The notes under the pieces: generated by a model
What the model was told of the DNA's origin: nothing
The model's database searches: none
What the model saw: the letters and a program-made list of their open reading frames with translations, nothing else
Source: Deinococcus taeanensis
GTDB lineage: Bacteria > Deinococcota > Deinococci > Deinococcales > Deinococcaceae
Direction: 5' to 3'
NCBI RefSeq assembly: GCF_020229735.1
Contig: NZ_CP083455.1
Location: 1,205,001 to 1,269,000 of the forward strand
Length of the DNA: 64,000 nucleotides
Made by a program: the position numbers and the translations under genes
Part shown: in pieces, positions 20,927 to 31,695 of the stretch
Layout of the letters: every line of letters starts with the position of its first letter
How positions within the stretch are numbered: position 1 is the first letter of the stretch

Positions 20927-20961
20927 AAAAGGAGCGACCCGGAAGTTGGGTCGCTCCTTTT
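20927..20961. terminator. Bidirectional intrinsic terminator
   Basis: AAAAGGAGCGACCC and its exact complement (14 bp each) flank a 7-nt loop. This gives a T run on both strands between the convergent AI-2E and amino-acid permease genes. Confidence 0.9.
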
Positions 20962-20970
20962 CTGCCGGGC

Positions 20971-21756
20971 TCAGCGACTGGCGATCTTCACGCGCCGTTC
21001 CAGCTGATCCGTGAACAGCGTCATCACTGTCGTCAGGGCCAGGTACACGGCGCCGACGGTCGTGAGGACCGGCACCGGCATGAAACTCTCGCTGCTGACC
21101 CGCTGACCGGCCAGTGACAGCTCCAGCAGGGCAATCGCGCTGGCCAGTGAGGAATCCTTGAGCAGCGCCACGAGGTTGTTCACCAGGGGCGGCACCACAA
21201 TGCGCAGCGCCTGTGGAAGCACCACGGTGCGCATGGTCTGCCCGCCGCTGAGGCCCAGGGAACGGGCCGCTTCGGTCTGCCCACGCGGGATCGCCAGAAT
21301 CCCGGCGCGAATCACCTCGGCGTTATACGCGCCGACGTTCAGGGCCAGGGCGATCACGGCCGACCAGAACTCGTTGAGCTGAACATTCAGGCCGATGCTC
21401 TTGAGGATGGGCGGCAGGGCGTTGTACACGAACAGAATCTGAATGAGCAGCGGCGTGCCGCGAATCAGCCAGATAAAGGCGCTGGCGGGAGCACGGACCA
21501 GCCACACGCTGCTGGTTTTCTGAATGCCGGCAATCACGCCGATAATCAGGCCGATCAGGCCGCTGACCACCGTGAGTTGCAGGGTGATGCGTGCGCCTTC
21601 CACAAACAAGTCGGCCCGCGGTCCGATCGGGTCGGGCATCTGGCGCAGGACGAGGGTGATCGCGTAGAACAGAGCCAGGAACGCCAGCGCCGCCCCTGCA
21701 ATCCAGAGGACCAGGGTCCTGCCGCCCAGCGGCTGACTCCGGGCAGCGCGGGTCAT
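20971..21756 (-). CDS. Polar amino-acid ABC transporter permease
   Basis: Protein of 261 aa of the HisM/GlnP type (3TM_His_Glu family): RADLFVEGARITLQLTVVSG, five or six membrane helices and the EAA loop IPRGQTEAARSLGLSGGQTMRTVVLPQALR (in about the last third). ATG at 21756 is preceded by GGGAGG. An upstream frame of 22 codons lacks a ribosome-binding site. It follows the cognate binding-protein gene. No glnQ-type ATPase is adjacent. Confidence 0.92.
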   Translation of the reverse strand: MTRAARSQPLGGRTLVLWIAGAALAFLALFYAITLVLRQMPDPIGPRADLFVEGARITLQLTVVSGLIGLIIGVIAGIQKTSSVWLVRAPASAFIWLIRGTPLLIQILFVYNALPPILKSIGLNVQLNEFWSAVIALALNVGAYNAEVIRAGILAIPRGQTEAARSLGLSGGQTMRTVVLPQALRIVVPPLVNNLVALLKDSSLASAIALLELSLAGQRVSSESFMPVPVLTTVGAVYLALTTVMTLFTDQLERRVKIASR

Positions 21757-21858
21757 CGCGCCTCCGGGAGGAATCGAAGGGAGAAAAGAGTGGAGCGTTG
21801 CATTTGAGGGATAATGCCACATTCATGCCCCACTCAAGGCGGTGCGGCGCCTGAAAGA

Positions 21859-21896
21859 GCGCGGGCGCCCCCCCACCGGTGGGAAGGCGCCCGCGC
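21859..21896 (-). terminator. Hairpin between amino-acid binding protein and permease genes
   Basis: GCGCGGGCGCC / GGCGCCCGCGC (11 bp) just after the binding-protein stop, followed on the minus strand by TCTTTC. It probably reduces read-through into the permease gene and gives excess binding protein. Confidence 0.6.
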
Positions 21897-21907
21897 GGAG
21901 CTGAAGC

Positions 21908-22663
<756 letters not shown>

Positions 22664-22772
22664 GGGTACTCCTTGTGTGAACTGAACGGCACGCGCATGC
22701 GCAGGCAGAGCAGAGCACGGTCCAGTGATGGGTGCCTGATTCTACCTGCGCGTGAAGGTCCGCTCAAGGGCC

Positions 22773-22802
22773 GCGCGGCCTCCCCGGACGGGGAGGCCGC
22801 GC
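22773..22802 (-). terminator. Hairpin after the ABC ATPase gene
   Basis: A 13-bp perfect stem (GCGCGGCCTCCCC / GGGGAGGCCGCGC) with a 4-nt loop lies 18 nt after the stop of the ATPase gene. Confidence 0.6.
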
Positions 22803-22819
22803 GCCAGGAGGGCCGCTGG

Positions 22820-23992
22820 TCAGTAAATGGAAGCTGCAGCCGGGTACTCGTAACCCAGGCCGGGGGTGTCCGCCTGGCCGCGCGAGCCGGTGGGCGTACC
22901 ACGGTCAATGGCGGCCTCGCTGCTGGGGTCAAAGGCGTGCAGGCGGGTCTGATCCACGACCAGTTCCACGCTGTCGCCCGGCAGCACGTTCGCCTGCCCT
23001 TCAACCTTCGCGGTGATGTGCTGCCCGGACACGTCAATGATCAGGTCGGTCTGCGCGCCCAGCGGTTCCACCACGACCACCTGGCCGCGCAGGACGTTCG
23101 TGCCGCGGGGAATGTCAGTCATGCCGACCATCCCCAGGTGCTCAGGGCGGATGCCCATCAGGACGTCCTTGCCCTCGTAGGCCTTGACGCTCTGCGCGAG
23201 GCGGCCCATGGGCGCCACGCGGTTCTCGCCGATCACGAATTCACCGTTCTGCACGCGGCCGGACAGGAAGTTCATGCTGGGGCTGCCGATAAAGCCGGCC
23301 ACGAAGCGGTTCTGGGGGAAGTCGTACAGGTTCATGGGCGTGTCGACCTGCATGATCACGCCGTCGCGCATCACCACGATGCGGTTGCCGAGCGTCATGG
23401 CTTCCACCTGATCGTGCGTCACGTACACGATGGTTGCGCCCAGGCGGCGGTGCAGCTGGCTGATCTGGGAACGCATCTCCACGCGGAGCTTGGCATCCAG
23501 GTTGGAGAGCGGCTCGTCCATGAGGAAGACTTTCGGTTCACGCACAATGGCGCGGCCCATCGCCACGCGCTGACGCTGACCACCGGAGAGTTCCTTGGGT
23601 TTGCGGCCCAGCAGGTGCTCGATCTGAAGGATCTTCGCCGCTTCACGCACGCGGCGGTCAATCTCTTCTTTCGGCGTTTTGCGCAGCTTCAGACCGAACG
23701 CCATGTTCTCGTACACGTTCATGTGCGGGTACAGAGCGTAGTTCTGGAAGACCATCGCAATGTCACGGTCCTTGGGGGGCACGTCGTTCACGACGCGGTC
23801 GCCGATCTTCAGAATGCCGTCGCTGATGTCTTCCAGACCTGCGATCATGCGCAGGGTGGTGGACTTCCCGCAGCCGGAGGGCCCGACGAACACCATCAGC
23901 TCACGGTCCTGAATGTGAAGGTTGAAATCCTTCACCGCGTGGTGCTTGGTGCCGTAACGCTTGTTGATGTGCTCCAGAATCACTTCTGCCAT
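22820..23992 (-). CDS. ABC transporter ATP-binding protein, UgpC/MsmK/MalK type
   Basis: Protein of 390 aa, cytoplasmic ATPase of carbohydrate (CUT1) importers. Walker A GPSGCGKSTT (about 38-47), Q-loop MVFQNYALYPHMNV, signature LSGGQRQRVAMGRA, Walker B VFLMDEPLSNLDAK, H-loop YVTHDQVEAM, and a C-terminal OB/TOBE regulatory domain (about 240-370). It stands alone with no permease or sugar-binding gene nearby, as do shared ATPases such as MsmX that serve several transporters. Not expected to energise the amino-acid permease beside it. A possible promoter (CAGAGA-17-TATGCT at 24130-24158) lies about 140 nt upstream. Confidence 0.93.
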   Translation of the reverse strand: MAEVILEHINKRYGTKHHAVKDFNLHIQDRELMVFVGPSGCGKSTTLRMIAGLEDISDGILKIGDRVVNDVPPKDRDIAMVFQNYALYPHMNVYENMAFGLKLRKTPKEEIDRRVREAAKILQIEHLLGRKPKELSGGQRQRVAMGRAIVREPKVFLMDEPLSNLDAKLRVEMRSQISQLHRRLGATIVYVTHDQVEAMTLGNRIVVMRDGVIMQVDTPMNLYDFPQNRFVAGFIGSPSMNFLSGRVQNGEFVIGENRVAPMGRLAQSVKAYEGKDVLMGIRPEHLGMVGMTDIPRGTNVLRGQVVVVEPLGAQTDLIIDVSGQHITAKVEGQANVLPGDSVELVVDQTRLHAFDPSSEAAIDRGTPTGSRGQADTPGLGYEYPAAASIY

Positions 23993-24218
23993 AACATGCC
24001 TGCCTTCTTCGCCCCTGCTCTTACCCGTGAATGGTTTCGCGCTTCCGGAGGCCGGAAGTGAGAAAAGTTCGGGTAACCGGGGTGCGTGAATGAAGCCCGG
24101 GTTTCCGCTGCCGCCTTGCTGACCCTGCCAGCATACCACGCCCAGCGCCGGGTCTCTGCAGCGTTCCAGACAACGAAAGGCCCCCACGGCCAGCGCAGGG
24201 GCACCCAGGAGACGCGGC

Positions 24219-25295
24219 TCAGTACGTGATGCCCGACCGGGTCACCATCAGCTTAAGCTCATGCGGACTGGTCGCCGCGGCAAGCGCCTCATCGAGCGTG
24301 ATCAGGGTGTTGCGGTACAGCTGCACCAGATGCTGATCGAACGTGTGCATCCCGCGGATGTTGTCCTCAATCAGGGCGTCCTTGATCAGCGGCGTCTTGT
24401 CCTCGTTCTTCACGTACTCCTGAATCAGCGGCGTGTTCATCAGCACTTCCAGCCCCAGTACCCGCCCCACGCCATCCGCGCGGCGCAGCAGCCGCTGACT
24501 GATGATGCCCACCAGCGACTCGGCGAGTTGCAGCCGCACCTGCTCCCGCTCAAAGGGAGGAAAAAAATCAATGATGCGGTTCACGGTCCGCACGGCGTCC
24601 TGCGTGTGCAGCGTGCTCAGGACCAGGTGACCAGTCTGCGAGGCCGACAGCGCCGCCTCCACCGTCTCCTTGTCCCGCATCTCACCAATCATGATCACGT
24701 CCGGATCCTGACGCATCGCGTACTTCAGCGCCGTCCGGAAATCCCGCGTGTCACTGCCCACTTCCCGCTGCACCACGATGCTCTTCTTGTTCTTGTGCAG
24801 AATCTCGATCGGATCCTCAACCGTGATGATGTTGTACGCAAACGTCCGGTTGATGTGATCCACCAGGCTGGCCAGCGTCGTGGATTTGCCTGCCCCCGTC
24901 GGACCGGTCACGAGAATCAGGCCGCGCGGCGCGTCGGCCAGGCCGCGCATCACATCTGCGGGCAGCCCCAGCGCTTCGAAGCCTGGAATGGCGTCCGACA
25001 CGATGCGCATCACCATGCCCACCGCGCCCCGCTGGCGGAACACGTTGCAGCGGAACCGGCCCAGCCCGGACACGGAGTACGCCAGGTCCAGCTCATTGCG
25101 GTACGTAAAATCGTCCCACTGATCGCCCGTCATGAGCGCCTGCGCAAGCATCTGCGTATCCGGCGGCATCAGCGCCTGCGTTCCGAAGGGCACCAGCGCC
25201 CCGTCAATCCGCCCCATCGGCGGACTGCCCGCCTGCAGGTGCACGTCTGACGCGCGGCGCGACACCATTTCCCGCAGCAGCTCATCCAGCGTCAC
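24219..25295 (-). CDS. pilT: Type IV pilus retraction ATPase PilT
   Basis: Protein of 358 aa, hexameric ATPase that depolymerises type IV pili for twitching and DNA uptake. N-terminal PAS-like region (SDVHLQAGSPPMGRIDG), Walker A GPTGAGKST, Asp box VEDPIEI, Walker B VIMIGEMRDKE, His box GHLVLSTLHT and the AIRNLIRE-like region appears as LIEDNIRGMHTFDQHL. GTG start in a GTGA overlap with panC. A pilus gene coupled to panC is a genomic convenience rather than a pathway link. Confidence 0.93.
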   Translation of the reverse strand: MTLDELLREMVSRRASDVHLQAGSPPMGRIDGALVPFGTQALMPPDTQMLAQALMTGDQWDDFTYRNELDLAYSVSGLGRFRCNVFRQRGAVGMVMRIVSDAIPGFEALGLPADVMRGLADAPRGLILVTGPTGAGKSTTLASLVDHINRTFAYNIITVEDPIEILHKNKKSIVVQREVGSDTRDFRTALKYAMRQDPDVIMIGEMRDKETVEAALSASQTGHLVLSTLHTQDAVRTVNRIIDFFPPFEREQVRLQLAESLVGIISQRLLRRADGVGRVLGLEVLMNTPLIQEYVKNEDKTPLIKDALIEDNIRGMHTFDQHLVQLYRNTLITLDEALAAATSPHELKLMVTRSGITY

Positions 25296-26167
25296 TCGGG
25301 GCCCTCCGGCGCGATCAAAGCCATGTTGTCGATCAGACGCACCCCGGACAGCCGGGCCGCCACGAGTACGCGGTTCATGGGATCATTCTCCACCTTTTCC
25401 CGCTCCTGCATATCACCCCCCACCACGCTGAGGTAATCCACGCTCAAGTCCGGCTCGGACGCCAGGACCACGCGCCCCGCCTCCTCCAGCGCCTCGCGCC
25501 GTCGCTCGCCCGCAGCAAACGCTCCCTGCACCGCGCGCAGCGCTGCCGAGAGCACCGCAGCGCGTGCCTGCTGGTCCGCTGTCAGGTAACTGTTCCGGCT
25601 GCTCAGGGCCAGCCCGCTCGCCGCCCGGATCGTCGGCACGCCCCGCACCTCCACCGGCACGTTCAGGTCCCGCACCATCCGCCGGATCACGGCCAGCTGC
25701 TGCCAGTCCTTCTCGCCGAACAGCGCCACATCAGGCCGCACCATGTTCAGCAGCTTCAGGACCACCGTCGCCACACCCGTGAAATGCCCCGGGCGGGCCG
25801 CGCCGTCCAGCGGTTCACTGACGCCTGAGACCGTCACACTGGTACTGAACCCTTCCGGGTACATGGTGCTCACCTGCGGGTGGAACACCACGTCCGCCCC
25901 CGCGTGACCGGCCACCCGCAGGTCCCGCTCCAGGTCCCGTGGGTAGCGGCTCAGGTCCTCGTTCGGCCCGAACTGCATGGGATTCACGAACACGCTGACC
26001 ACCACCCGCCCGTCCGGCACGGCCGCCCTCGCCGCCCGGATCAGGGCCGCGTGCCCCTCATGCAGGTACCCCATCGTCGGGACGAGCGCAACCTCGCACC
26101 CCTGCACCAACTGACGCAGTTCGCCCGGCGTGGATACCACCAGCGGTCCTTTCGCCGTCAAGGTCAT
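25292..26167 (-). CDS. panC: Pantothenate synthetase
   Basis: Protein of 291 aa that condenses pantoate and beta-alanine using ATP. HIGH-type motif in PTMGYLHEGHAALI, FVNPMQFGPNEDLSRYPR, pantoate-binding DGAARPGHFTGVATVV, ALFGEKDWQQL and the KMSKS-like GLALSSRN. The ATG overlaps the stop of the upstream membrane-protein gene (ATGA) and its own stop overlaps pilT (GTGA), so all three are translated together. Confidence 0.95.
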   Translation of the reverse strand: MTLTAKGPLVVSTPGELRQLVQGCEVALVPTMGYLHEGHAALIRAARAAVPDGRVVVSVFVNPMQFGPNEDLSRYPRDLERDLRVAGHAGADVVFHPQVSTMYPEGFSTSVTVSGVSEPLDGAARPGHFTGVATVVLKLLNMVRPDVALFGEKDWQQLAVIRRMVRDLNVPVEVRGVPTIRAASGLALSSRNSYLTADQQARAAVLSAALRAVQGAFAAGERRREALEEAGRVVLASEPDLSVDYLSVVGGDMQEREKVENDPMNRVLVAARLSGVRLIDNMALIAPEGPE

Positions 26168-26532
26168 GTCCGGTCCCCGTCCAGGCCTGCCACGCCCAGC
26201 ACCGCGTCCAGCACCCACGAGATGACCGTCAGGAGCAACGCCCCCACGATCGCCGCGCCGAACCCCGCCACGTTCAGTGCCGTGACGGCCGCCACCAGCC
26301 ACAGCACGACGCCGTTCACTACCAGCGTGAAGAGCCCCAGCGTGAGCACATTGACCGGCATGGACAGCAGCAGCAGCACCGGGCGGATCAGTGCGTTCAC
26401 GATGCCCATCACCAGCGCCGCCAGCACCACGCTCACCACGTCCGCGCCCGGCGCGAAACTCACCCCCCCGTACACCCGCGTCAGCAGGTACAGGGCCAGC
26501 GCATTCACCAGCAGACGAAGAAGGAAACCCAT
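26164..26532 (-). CDS. Phage holin-4-like (DUF360/YvlD-type) membrane protein
   Basis: Protein of 122 aa with four hydrophobic segments and a start typical of PF04020 (MGFLLRLLVNALALYLLTRVYGGV), ALVMGIVNALIRPVLLLLSMPVN and GLFTLVVNGVVLWLVA. Despite the Pfam name these are chromosomal housekeeping membrane proteins of unknown function. First gene of the panC-pilT operon. The ATG follows TATTCT (26539-26544) by 6 nt, so leaderless. Confidence 0.9.
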   Translation of the reverse strand: MGFLLRLLVNALALYLLTRVYGGVSFAPGADVVSVVLAALVMGIVNALIRPVLLLLSMPVNVLTLGLFTLVVNGVVLWLVAAVTALNVAGFGAAIVGALLLTVISWVLDAVLGVAGLDGDRT

Positions 26533-26868
26533 AACGCAAGAATACGAGATCAGCCCGAGCCGTCTTCCCCGGTGCGCCACGCGCGGAGGCCTCTGCCTGC
26601 TGCGCGAGTTGCGTTGTGATGCCCACATCCGCGCCACGCGCCACTGGCCAGACCTGAAGGGACGTGTTCCGGCACTGGTCCCAGACGGCGGGACCGCTAT
26701 GGAACCCGGGGTGTACCTGGGCTCCACGGCAGTCCCGCTCTGACCGGCGTGCCCTCTGTCCTGACGGGTCAGACCCTGTCAGAAGCGGCCGCATTGGCGC
26801 TGCGCACACCCAGGCGGTCGCGTGCCTGCCGACCGCGACCACACTTCACGCCCCGACCCGCCTGACTG
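26533..26868. other. Intergenic region, promoter plus possible purB terminator
   Basis: 336 bp without a supported gene. It holds the leaderless promoter of the operon to its left and, at about 26759-26781, an imperfect hairpin (CTGACGGG paired with CCCTGTCAG) that may end purB transcription about 90 nt after its stop. Nothing else recognisable. Confidence 0.4.
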
Positions 26869-28176
26869 TTACAGTCCGAAACGGGCGTAGATGTCGTTCA
26901 CGTGCCGCAGGTACCACTCCAGGTCGAACGCGGCGTCCAGCTCCCCATCGCTGAGGGGGCTTTCGGGGTCAGCTTTCAGGAGCTCCCGGAGCCCCTCGCC
27001 GGACTCCCAGGACTTCAGGGCGTTCCGCTGCACAATCCCGTACGCCGCCTCGCGCGTCATGCCCTTCTCGTCAATGAGGGCGTGAAGAACCCGCTGGCTG
27101 AACACCAGGCCGCCCAGGTCATTCAGGTTGCGCAGCATGCGGTCAGGGAACACCACCAGGTCCCGCAGCACCCCCGTCAGGCGGCGCGTGGCGTAACTGG
27201 CAGCGCTGGTCGCATCCGGCAGAATGACCCGCTCCGCGCTGGAATGGCTGATGTCCCGTTCGTGCCACAGCGCCACGTTCTCCAGGCCGGTCGTCAGGAA
27301 GCCCCGGAGCAGCCGCGCGAAGCCCGTCACGTTTTCCGTCAGGATCGGGTTCTTCTTGTGAGGCATGGAGGAACTGCCCGTCTGGCCTTTCCCGAAGGGC
27401 TCCATCGCCTCACGCACCTCGCTGCGCTGCAGGTGGCGGATCTCCACCGCAATGCGTTCCAGGGTGGTGCCCAGGATCGCCAGGGCACTCAGCACCTCCG
27501 CGTGCCGGTCACGGGCGAGCGTCTGGTTCGTGACGGGCGCCGCCTGCCAGCCCCACGCCTGGGCGACTTCTTCCTCCACACGCGGGGACACGTGCGCGTA
27601 CGTGCCCACGCTGCCTGACAGCATGACCACCTGCACCCTCTTGCGTGCGGCGTGCAGGCGCTCCAGGTCGCGGTCGAGCGTGGCCATCCAGTTCAGAAAC
27701 TTCAGCCCGAAGGTCATGGGTTCTGCGTGAATGCCGTGCGTGCGGCCCACCGTGGGCGTGTGCTTGTACGCCACCGCCTGCGTGCGGCACACCTCCCGCA
27801 GCGCTTCGACGTCGGCCAGGATGACGCCCAGCGCCTCATCGAGCAGCAGGTTCTGAGCGGTGTCCACCACGTCCGTGCTTGTCAGCCCGTGATGAATGAA
27901 CCGGGCCTCTTCCCCGTACCGGTCGGTGAGCGCCCGCGTGAACGCCACAATGTCATGCCGGGTGACGGCTTCAATCTCCGCGACCTTCAATGCGAACGCC
28001 TCGTCCAGCGGATCAGCTTCACTCTGCGCCGTCAGGGCCTCGTACGCCGACAGGGGCACTTCACCGTGCCGCGCCTGCGCCTGCATGGCCGCGAGTTCCA
28101 CCCTCAGCCACGCGCGGTACTTGCTGGCCTCGCTCCAGAGGGTCTTCATTTCCGGGGTCAGGTAACGGTCAATCAC
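26869..28176 (-). CDS. purB: Adenylosuccinate lyase
   Basis: Protein of 435 aa that acts twice in purine synthesis (SAICAR to AICAR, adenylosuccinate to AMP). Fumarase/aspartase fold with HHGLTSTDVVDTA, GRTHGIHAEPMTFG (catalytic His) and the flexible signature loop GSSSMPHKKNP (catalytic Ser). GTG at 28176 (VIDRYLTPEMKTLW) matches the usual N-terminus and lies 8 nt after TAGGCT, so leaderless. In-frame upstream codons add no domain. Single gene. Confidence 0.95.
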   Translation of the reverse strand: MIDRYLTPEMKTLWSEASKYRAWLRVELAAMQAQARHGEVPLSAYEALTAQSEADPLDEAFALKVAEIEAVTRHDIVAFTRALTDRYGEEARFIHHGLTSTDVVDTAQNLLLDEALGVILADVEALREVCRTQAVAYKHTPTVGRTHGIHAEPMTFGLKFLNWMATLDRDLERLHAARKRVQVVMLSGSVGTYAHVSPRVEEEVAQAWGWQAAPVTNQTLARDRHAEVLSALAILGTTLERIAVEIRHLQRSEVREAMEPFGKGQTGSSSMPHKKNPILTENVTGFARLLRGFLTTGLENVALWHERDISHSSAERVILPDATSAASYATRRLTGVLRDLVVFPDRMLRNLNDLGGLVFSQRVLHALIDEKGMTREAAYGIVQRNALKSWESGEGLRELLKADPESPLSDGELDAAFDLEWYLRHVNDIYARFGL

Positions 28177-28405
28177 GGTTGGCCAGCCTACCACCCCCCG
28201 CCGCGCCCGCTGCACTCCGTGTCCAGTTGCGCAGCCCACCCTCATGCACCCCCCTGAATGGCGGGAAGAAAGTAAAATTTCAGTCACTCACAGCTTCTGG
28301 TCAGCTTCGCGGTGCAGACTGCAGACCATCAGTTCAGCCCACCAGTGCCGGGCGCACCCCCGTGCCCGTCCCGGGCTGAAAGTTCACCCTCAAGGAGGTT
28401 CATTC

Positions 28406-28921
28406 ATGAGTCGACGTCTTCTGCTCGCCCTGACCGCTGTCCTGACCTTCAGCCCCGCCCTCGCTCAGGCCACCACCACGGTGACGCTGCCCGGCAAAAT
28501 CACCACCCAGGTGAAGGACGTCTGGGCGGCCTTCGCTGCCGCTGGCGGCAAGGCGGAGCTGCTCAGTGCCGACGGCACTGTGTTGGGCACCCTGAACGCC
28601 GACGGTACCGTCACCCTGACTGGCACCGCCACCCTCAGCGACGTGAAGAGCGTCCGCCTGACTCCCGCGCAGGGTGACGCCGTGACCGTCAACGTCACGC
28701 GTGACCTGAGCAAACCCGGCGCCGTGAAGATCGAGTACATCTCGCCCGACGGGAAAAAGCAGTCCCTGCCGCTGCCCGCCATCGTGAACCGGTTGCGGGC
28801 CACTGCGCCCACCACCGATGACAGTGCTGAAAGCGCCACGGACGACAGCCAGAGCACGACCGTCAAACCCGACAAGAAGAGCGGTAAGTCCGGATCGAAC
28901 TCCGGGAAGGGTCGCCCCTGA
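28406..28921 (+). CDS. Exported hypothetical protein with basic tail
   Basis: Protein of 171 aa. Signal peptide MSRRLLLALTAVLTFSPALAQA, a beta-rich middle (ADGTVLGTLNADGTVTLTGTATL) and a low-complexity Ser/Asp/Lys/Gly C-terminus (KKSGKSGSNSGKGRP). No known domain. Start decided by AAGGAGG before the ATG. A TAAAAT -10 at 28273-28278 implies a 5' leader of about 125 nt. Followed by a clear intrinsic terminator. The basic tail might bind DNA or envelope polymer, but this is a guess. Confidence 0.8.
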   Translation: MSRRLLLALTAVLTFSPALAQATTTVTLPGKITTQVKDVWAAFAAAGGKAELLSADGTVLGTLNADGTVTLTGTATLSDVKSVRLTPAQGDAVTVNVTRDLSKPGAVKIEYISPDGKKQSLPLPAIVNRLRATAPTTDDSAESATDDSQSTTVKPDKKSGKSGSNSGKGRP

Positions 28922-28944
28922 CCCTGTTCACCCTCAGCTGACCA

Positions 28945-28974
28945 GAGAGCCACCCGCAAGGGTGGTTCTTTGTT
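28945..28974 (+). terminator. Intrinsic terminator
   Basis: AGCCACCC-GCAA-GGGTGGTT hairpin with a stable tetraloop followed by CTTTGTT, 27 nt after the stop. Confidence 0.85.
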
Positions 28975-29253
28975 GCTCCCGCCGGGTCAGCCGTTGTGAA
29001 CCACACAGGCAGGTGCCAGGGGACGGTCCCGCCCTGCATTCAGGGTTGCCTGCGCTCCAGCAGAGTGACGGTGCCGGGGAGGCCGCAACCCGGGCCGCCT
29101 CGGCCGTTCACACGGGGCGGTTGCACGTGCCTCGAGCACCAGCGTCAAGGCTGGCGGGCCGCTCCCTCTCAACGCGTGATGTTCTGCCTGAGCTTCCGCC
29201 GACGCCTCCACCATTCGGCCGTAGCCACCCATGTGCGGACCGCTGACCGGCGT
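28975..29253. other. Intergenic region downstream of recG
   Basis: About 280 bp. An 81-codon minus-strand frame exists but has no ribosome-binding site, domain or family resemblance. I see no supported gene or RNA. Confidence 0.4.
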
Positions 29254-31590
29254 TCAGATCACCTCGCGGAAAGCGACGCTCTGGCTTCGGTTCTGAAGTT
29301 CGCTGCGCAGGTACTGCAGGCGCGGATGTTCCAGCCTCGGATCATGCGCGAGGATGTGCTTGGCGAGTTCACGGGCCTGCTCGATGATCTGCGTATCGTT
29401 GGCCAGGTCCGCGAGTCGCAGGTCCGGAATTCCACTCTGACGCGTGCCTCGCAGTTCGCCCGGCCCGCGCAGCTTGAGGTCCGCTTCTGCAATCACGAAG
29501 CCGTCCGTGCTGCCCTCAATGATCTTGAGTCGCTGCCGGGTTTTCTTGCTGTGTTCCCCGGCGATCAGCACGCAGTACGACTGGGCGCTGCCCCGGCCCA
29601 CCCGGCCGCGCAGCTGGTGCAGCTGCGCCAGGCCGAAACGTTCGGCATTCTCGATCACCATGACCGTGGCGTTGGGCACGTCGACCCCCACCTCGATGAC
29701 GGTCGTGGAGACCAGCACGTCGAACTCGTGGGCGCGGAAGCGCCCCATGACGTGGTCCTTCTCGGCGGCGCTCATCTTGCCGTGCAGCAGATCAATGCGC
29801 GCCTCGGGCAGAATGGTTTTCAGGTCGTCGGCAAGCTGGGTGGCGGCCAGCAGTTCCAGGTTCTCGTTCTCGTCGATCAGGCTGGTCACCACGAACGCCT
29901 GCCGGCCCTCGCGGATCTGGCGCATCACGAACCCGTACGCCTGCGGCCGGAAGTTGTCCTGAATGAGTTTGGTCTCGATGGGCGTGCGGCCGGGCGGGAG
30001 TTCGTCAATCACGCTGAGTTCCAGGTCACCGTACGCCGTGAGGGCCAGGGAACGCGGGATGGGCGTGGCGCTCATGACGAGCACGTCAGGCCGGCCGGCA
30101 AGCAGTTTGCGGCGCTGCTGCACCCCGAAGCGGTGTTCCTCATCAATCACCGCGAGGCCGAGGTGGTCGAACTGAACGTTTTCCTGAATCAGGGCCTGAG
30201 TGCCCACGACTACGTCCACGTCGCCCTGCGCAATGCGGGTCTGCATGTCCAGCTTTGTCCGGGGTGTCATGGCGCCGATCAGCAGGCCCACCCGGACGTC
30301 CAGCGGCCCCAGGTACCCGACAAGGTTGTTGTAGTGCTGGCGCGCAAGAATTTCCGTGGGGGCCATCAGCGCCCCCTGGTATCCGTCACGCACGGCGAGG
30401 TACAGCGCGCAGGCCGCGACGGCCGTTTTGCCGCTGCCCACGTCGCCCTGTACCAGGCGCGCCATCTGCCGTTCCGAGCGCATGTCGTCCGTTATCTCAA
30501 GCAGTACGCGCCGCTGCGCGTTCGTGAACCGGAACGGCAGGGCCTGCTCGAAGGTGTGCACGTCATCCCCGCGCGCCTGGAAGCGTTTGCCCTGCAGCAC
30601 GGCGTCCTCACCCTGCAGCAGCATGCGTAGTTCCAGGAAGAGGTACTCGTCGAAGCGCAGGCGGTGGCTGGCCCGCTGAAGGTGATGTTCGTCCCCGGGA
30701 AAGTGAATGCCCCACAGGGCGTCTCCCAGGTCGGTCACGCCGTACTTCTGCCGCCAGTGTGCCGGCAGGTAGTCGTCGAGCGGCACGGCCTGCAGGGCCC
30801 GGTGCGCGGCCCGGCGCAGAAACTCCTGCGAGATGCCGTCCTTCGCGTCGTACACGCCGACGATGCGGCCGGTGGACAGGCTGTCCTGCGCGCCGTCCAC
30901 GGTTTCCAGGTGCTCGACGCCCAGCTGCACGCTGCGCCCGAATTTCTTCACGCGGCCGGTCAGGACGAGCCGCGCACCTTCCCGCAGCTGTTTTTCTACC
31001 CACGGCTGGTTGAACCAGGTGGCTTTCACCCGCCCGCCCGTCGGGGTTTCGAGCGTCACCTCCAGAATCAGCATGCCGGGTTTCGGACTGCGGCGCGATT
31101 TCGTCACGACGCGGCCCTCCACGGTCACCTTCTGACCTTCTTCCACCTGCGACAGGTCCGGCAGGGCGCGACGGTCCTCGTGCCGGTGCGGGTAGGCGTG
31201 CAGCACGTCCCTCAGGAGGTGCAGTCCCAGGGTCTGCAGTTTGCGGGCGCCGCCAGGGCCGGTGTCCAGCTGCGCCACCCCGGCGTCCGGTGGGAGGCGT
31301 TCGCCCGGGGCCGCGACCGGAACGGCCGCCCGCGCCGCGCGGCGTGGCGCGGCCCTGGGCGGCTCGTCCGTCAGGAGGGCCAGTGCGGCGCGCACCGCTG
31401 CCTCGCGCGCCTCGTGTTCCAGTGCGGCGTACCCGCTGAGTGTTTCACGCACCTTCGGGAACGGATTCCCCAGCGGGGAGGCCAGCAGTTTCTCCACGCC
31501 GCCTGCCACCACGCGGTTCTGGCAGCCGGAGGCCAGTTCCGCCGACAGGGGCCGCCGCAGTTTGTCCCGAAGTTCCGCTACGGTCGCCAT
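29254..31590 (-). CDS. recG: ATP-dependent DNA helicase RecG
   Basis: Protein of 778 aa, a double-strand DNA translocase that remodels stalled forks and Holliday junctions. An N-terminal extension of about 90 residues is predicted before the wedge/OB domain (about 150-260), then helicase motifs: Walker [25 protein letters not shown] [35 protein letters not shown], and in domain 2 [18 protein letters not shown] and [15 protein letters not shown] region near the end ([23 protein letters not shown]). The ATG at 31590 follows a -10-like TAGCCT by 9 nt. Single gene. Confidence 0.95.
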   Translation of the reverse strand: MATVAELRDKLRRPLSAELASGCQNRVVAGGVEKLLASPLGNPFPKVRETLSGYAALEHEAREAAVRAALALLTDEPPRAAPRRAARAAVPVAAPGERLPPDAGVAQLDTGPGGARKLQTLGLHLLRDVLHAYPHRHEDRRALPDLSQVEEGQKVTVEGRVVTKSRRSPKPGMLILEVTLETPTGGRVKATWFNQPWVEKQLREGARLVLTGRVKKFGRSVQLGVEHLETVDGAQDSLSTGRIVGVYDAKDGISQEFLRRAAHRALQAVPLDDYLPAHWRQKYGVTDLGDALWGIHFPGDEHHLQRASHRLRFDEYLFLELRMLLQGEDAVLQGKRFQARGDDVHTFEQALPFRFTNAQRRVLLEITDDMRSERQMARLVQGDVGSGKTAVAACALYLAVRDGYQGALMAPTEILARQHYNNLVGYLGPLDVRVGLLIGAMTPRTKLDMQTRIAQGDVDVVVGTQALIQENVQFDHLGLAVIDEEHRFGVQQRRKLLAGRPDVLVMSATPIPRSLALTAYGDLELSVIDELPPGRTPIETKLIQDNFRPQAYGFVMRQIREGRQAFVVTSLIDENENLELLAATQLADDLKTILPEARIDLLHGKMSAAEKDHVMGRFRAHEFDVLVSTTVIEVGVDVPNATVMVIENAERFGLAQLHQLRGRVGRGSAQSYCVLIAGEHSKKTRQRLKIIEGSTDGFVIAEADLKLRGPGELRGTRQSGIPDLRLADLANDTQIIEQARELAKHILAHDPRLEHPRLQYLRSELQNRSQSVAFREVI

Positions 31591-31695
31591 CGCCCGGACA
31601 GGCTACCAGAGCAGTCCGGCCCGGCACGCCGAGCCACCTTACGGTTCCGCCCCGGCCGTGCAGGGGGGAGCGGCCTGGCGTGGTGCCCCGCGAGG

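Noticed and set aside
28987..29232. 81-codon minus-strand frame after recG
   Set aside because: No ribosome-binding site, -10 box, domain or plausible protein composition; probably a G+C-driven open frame.
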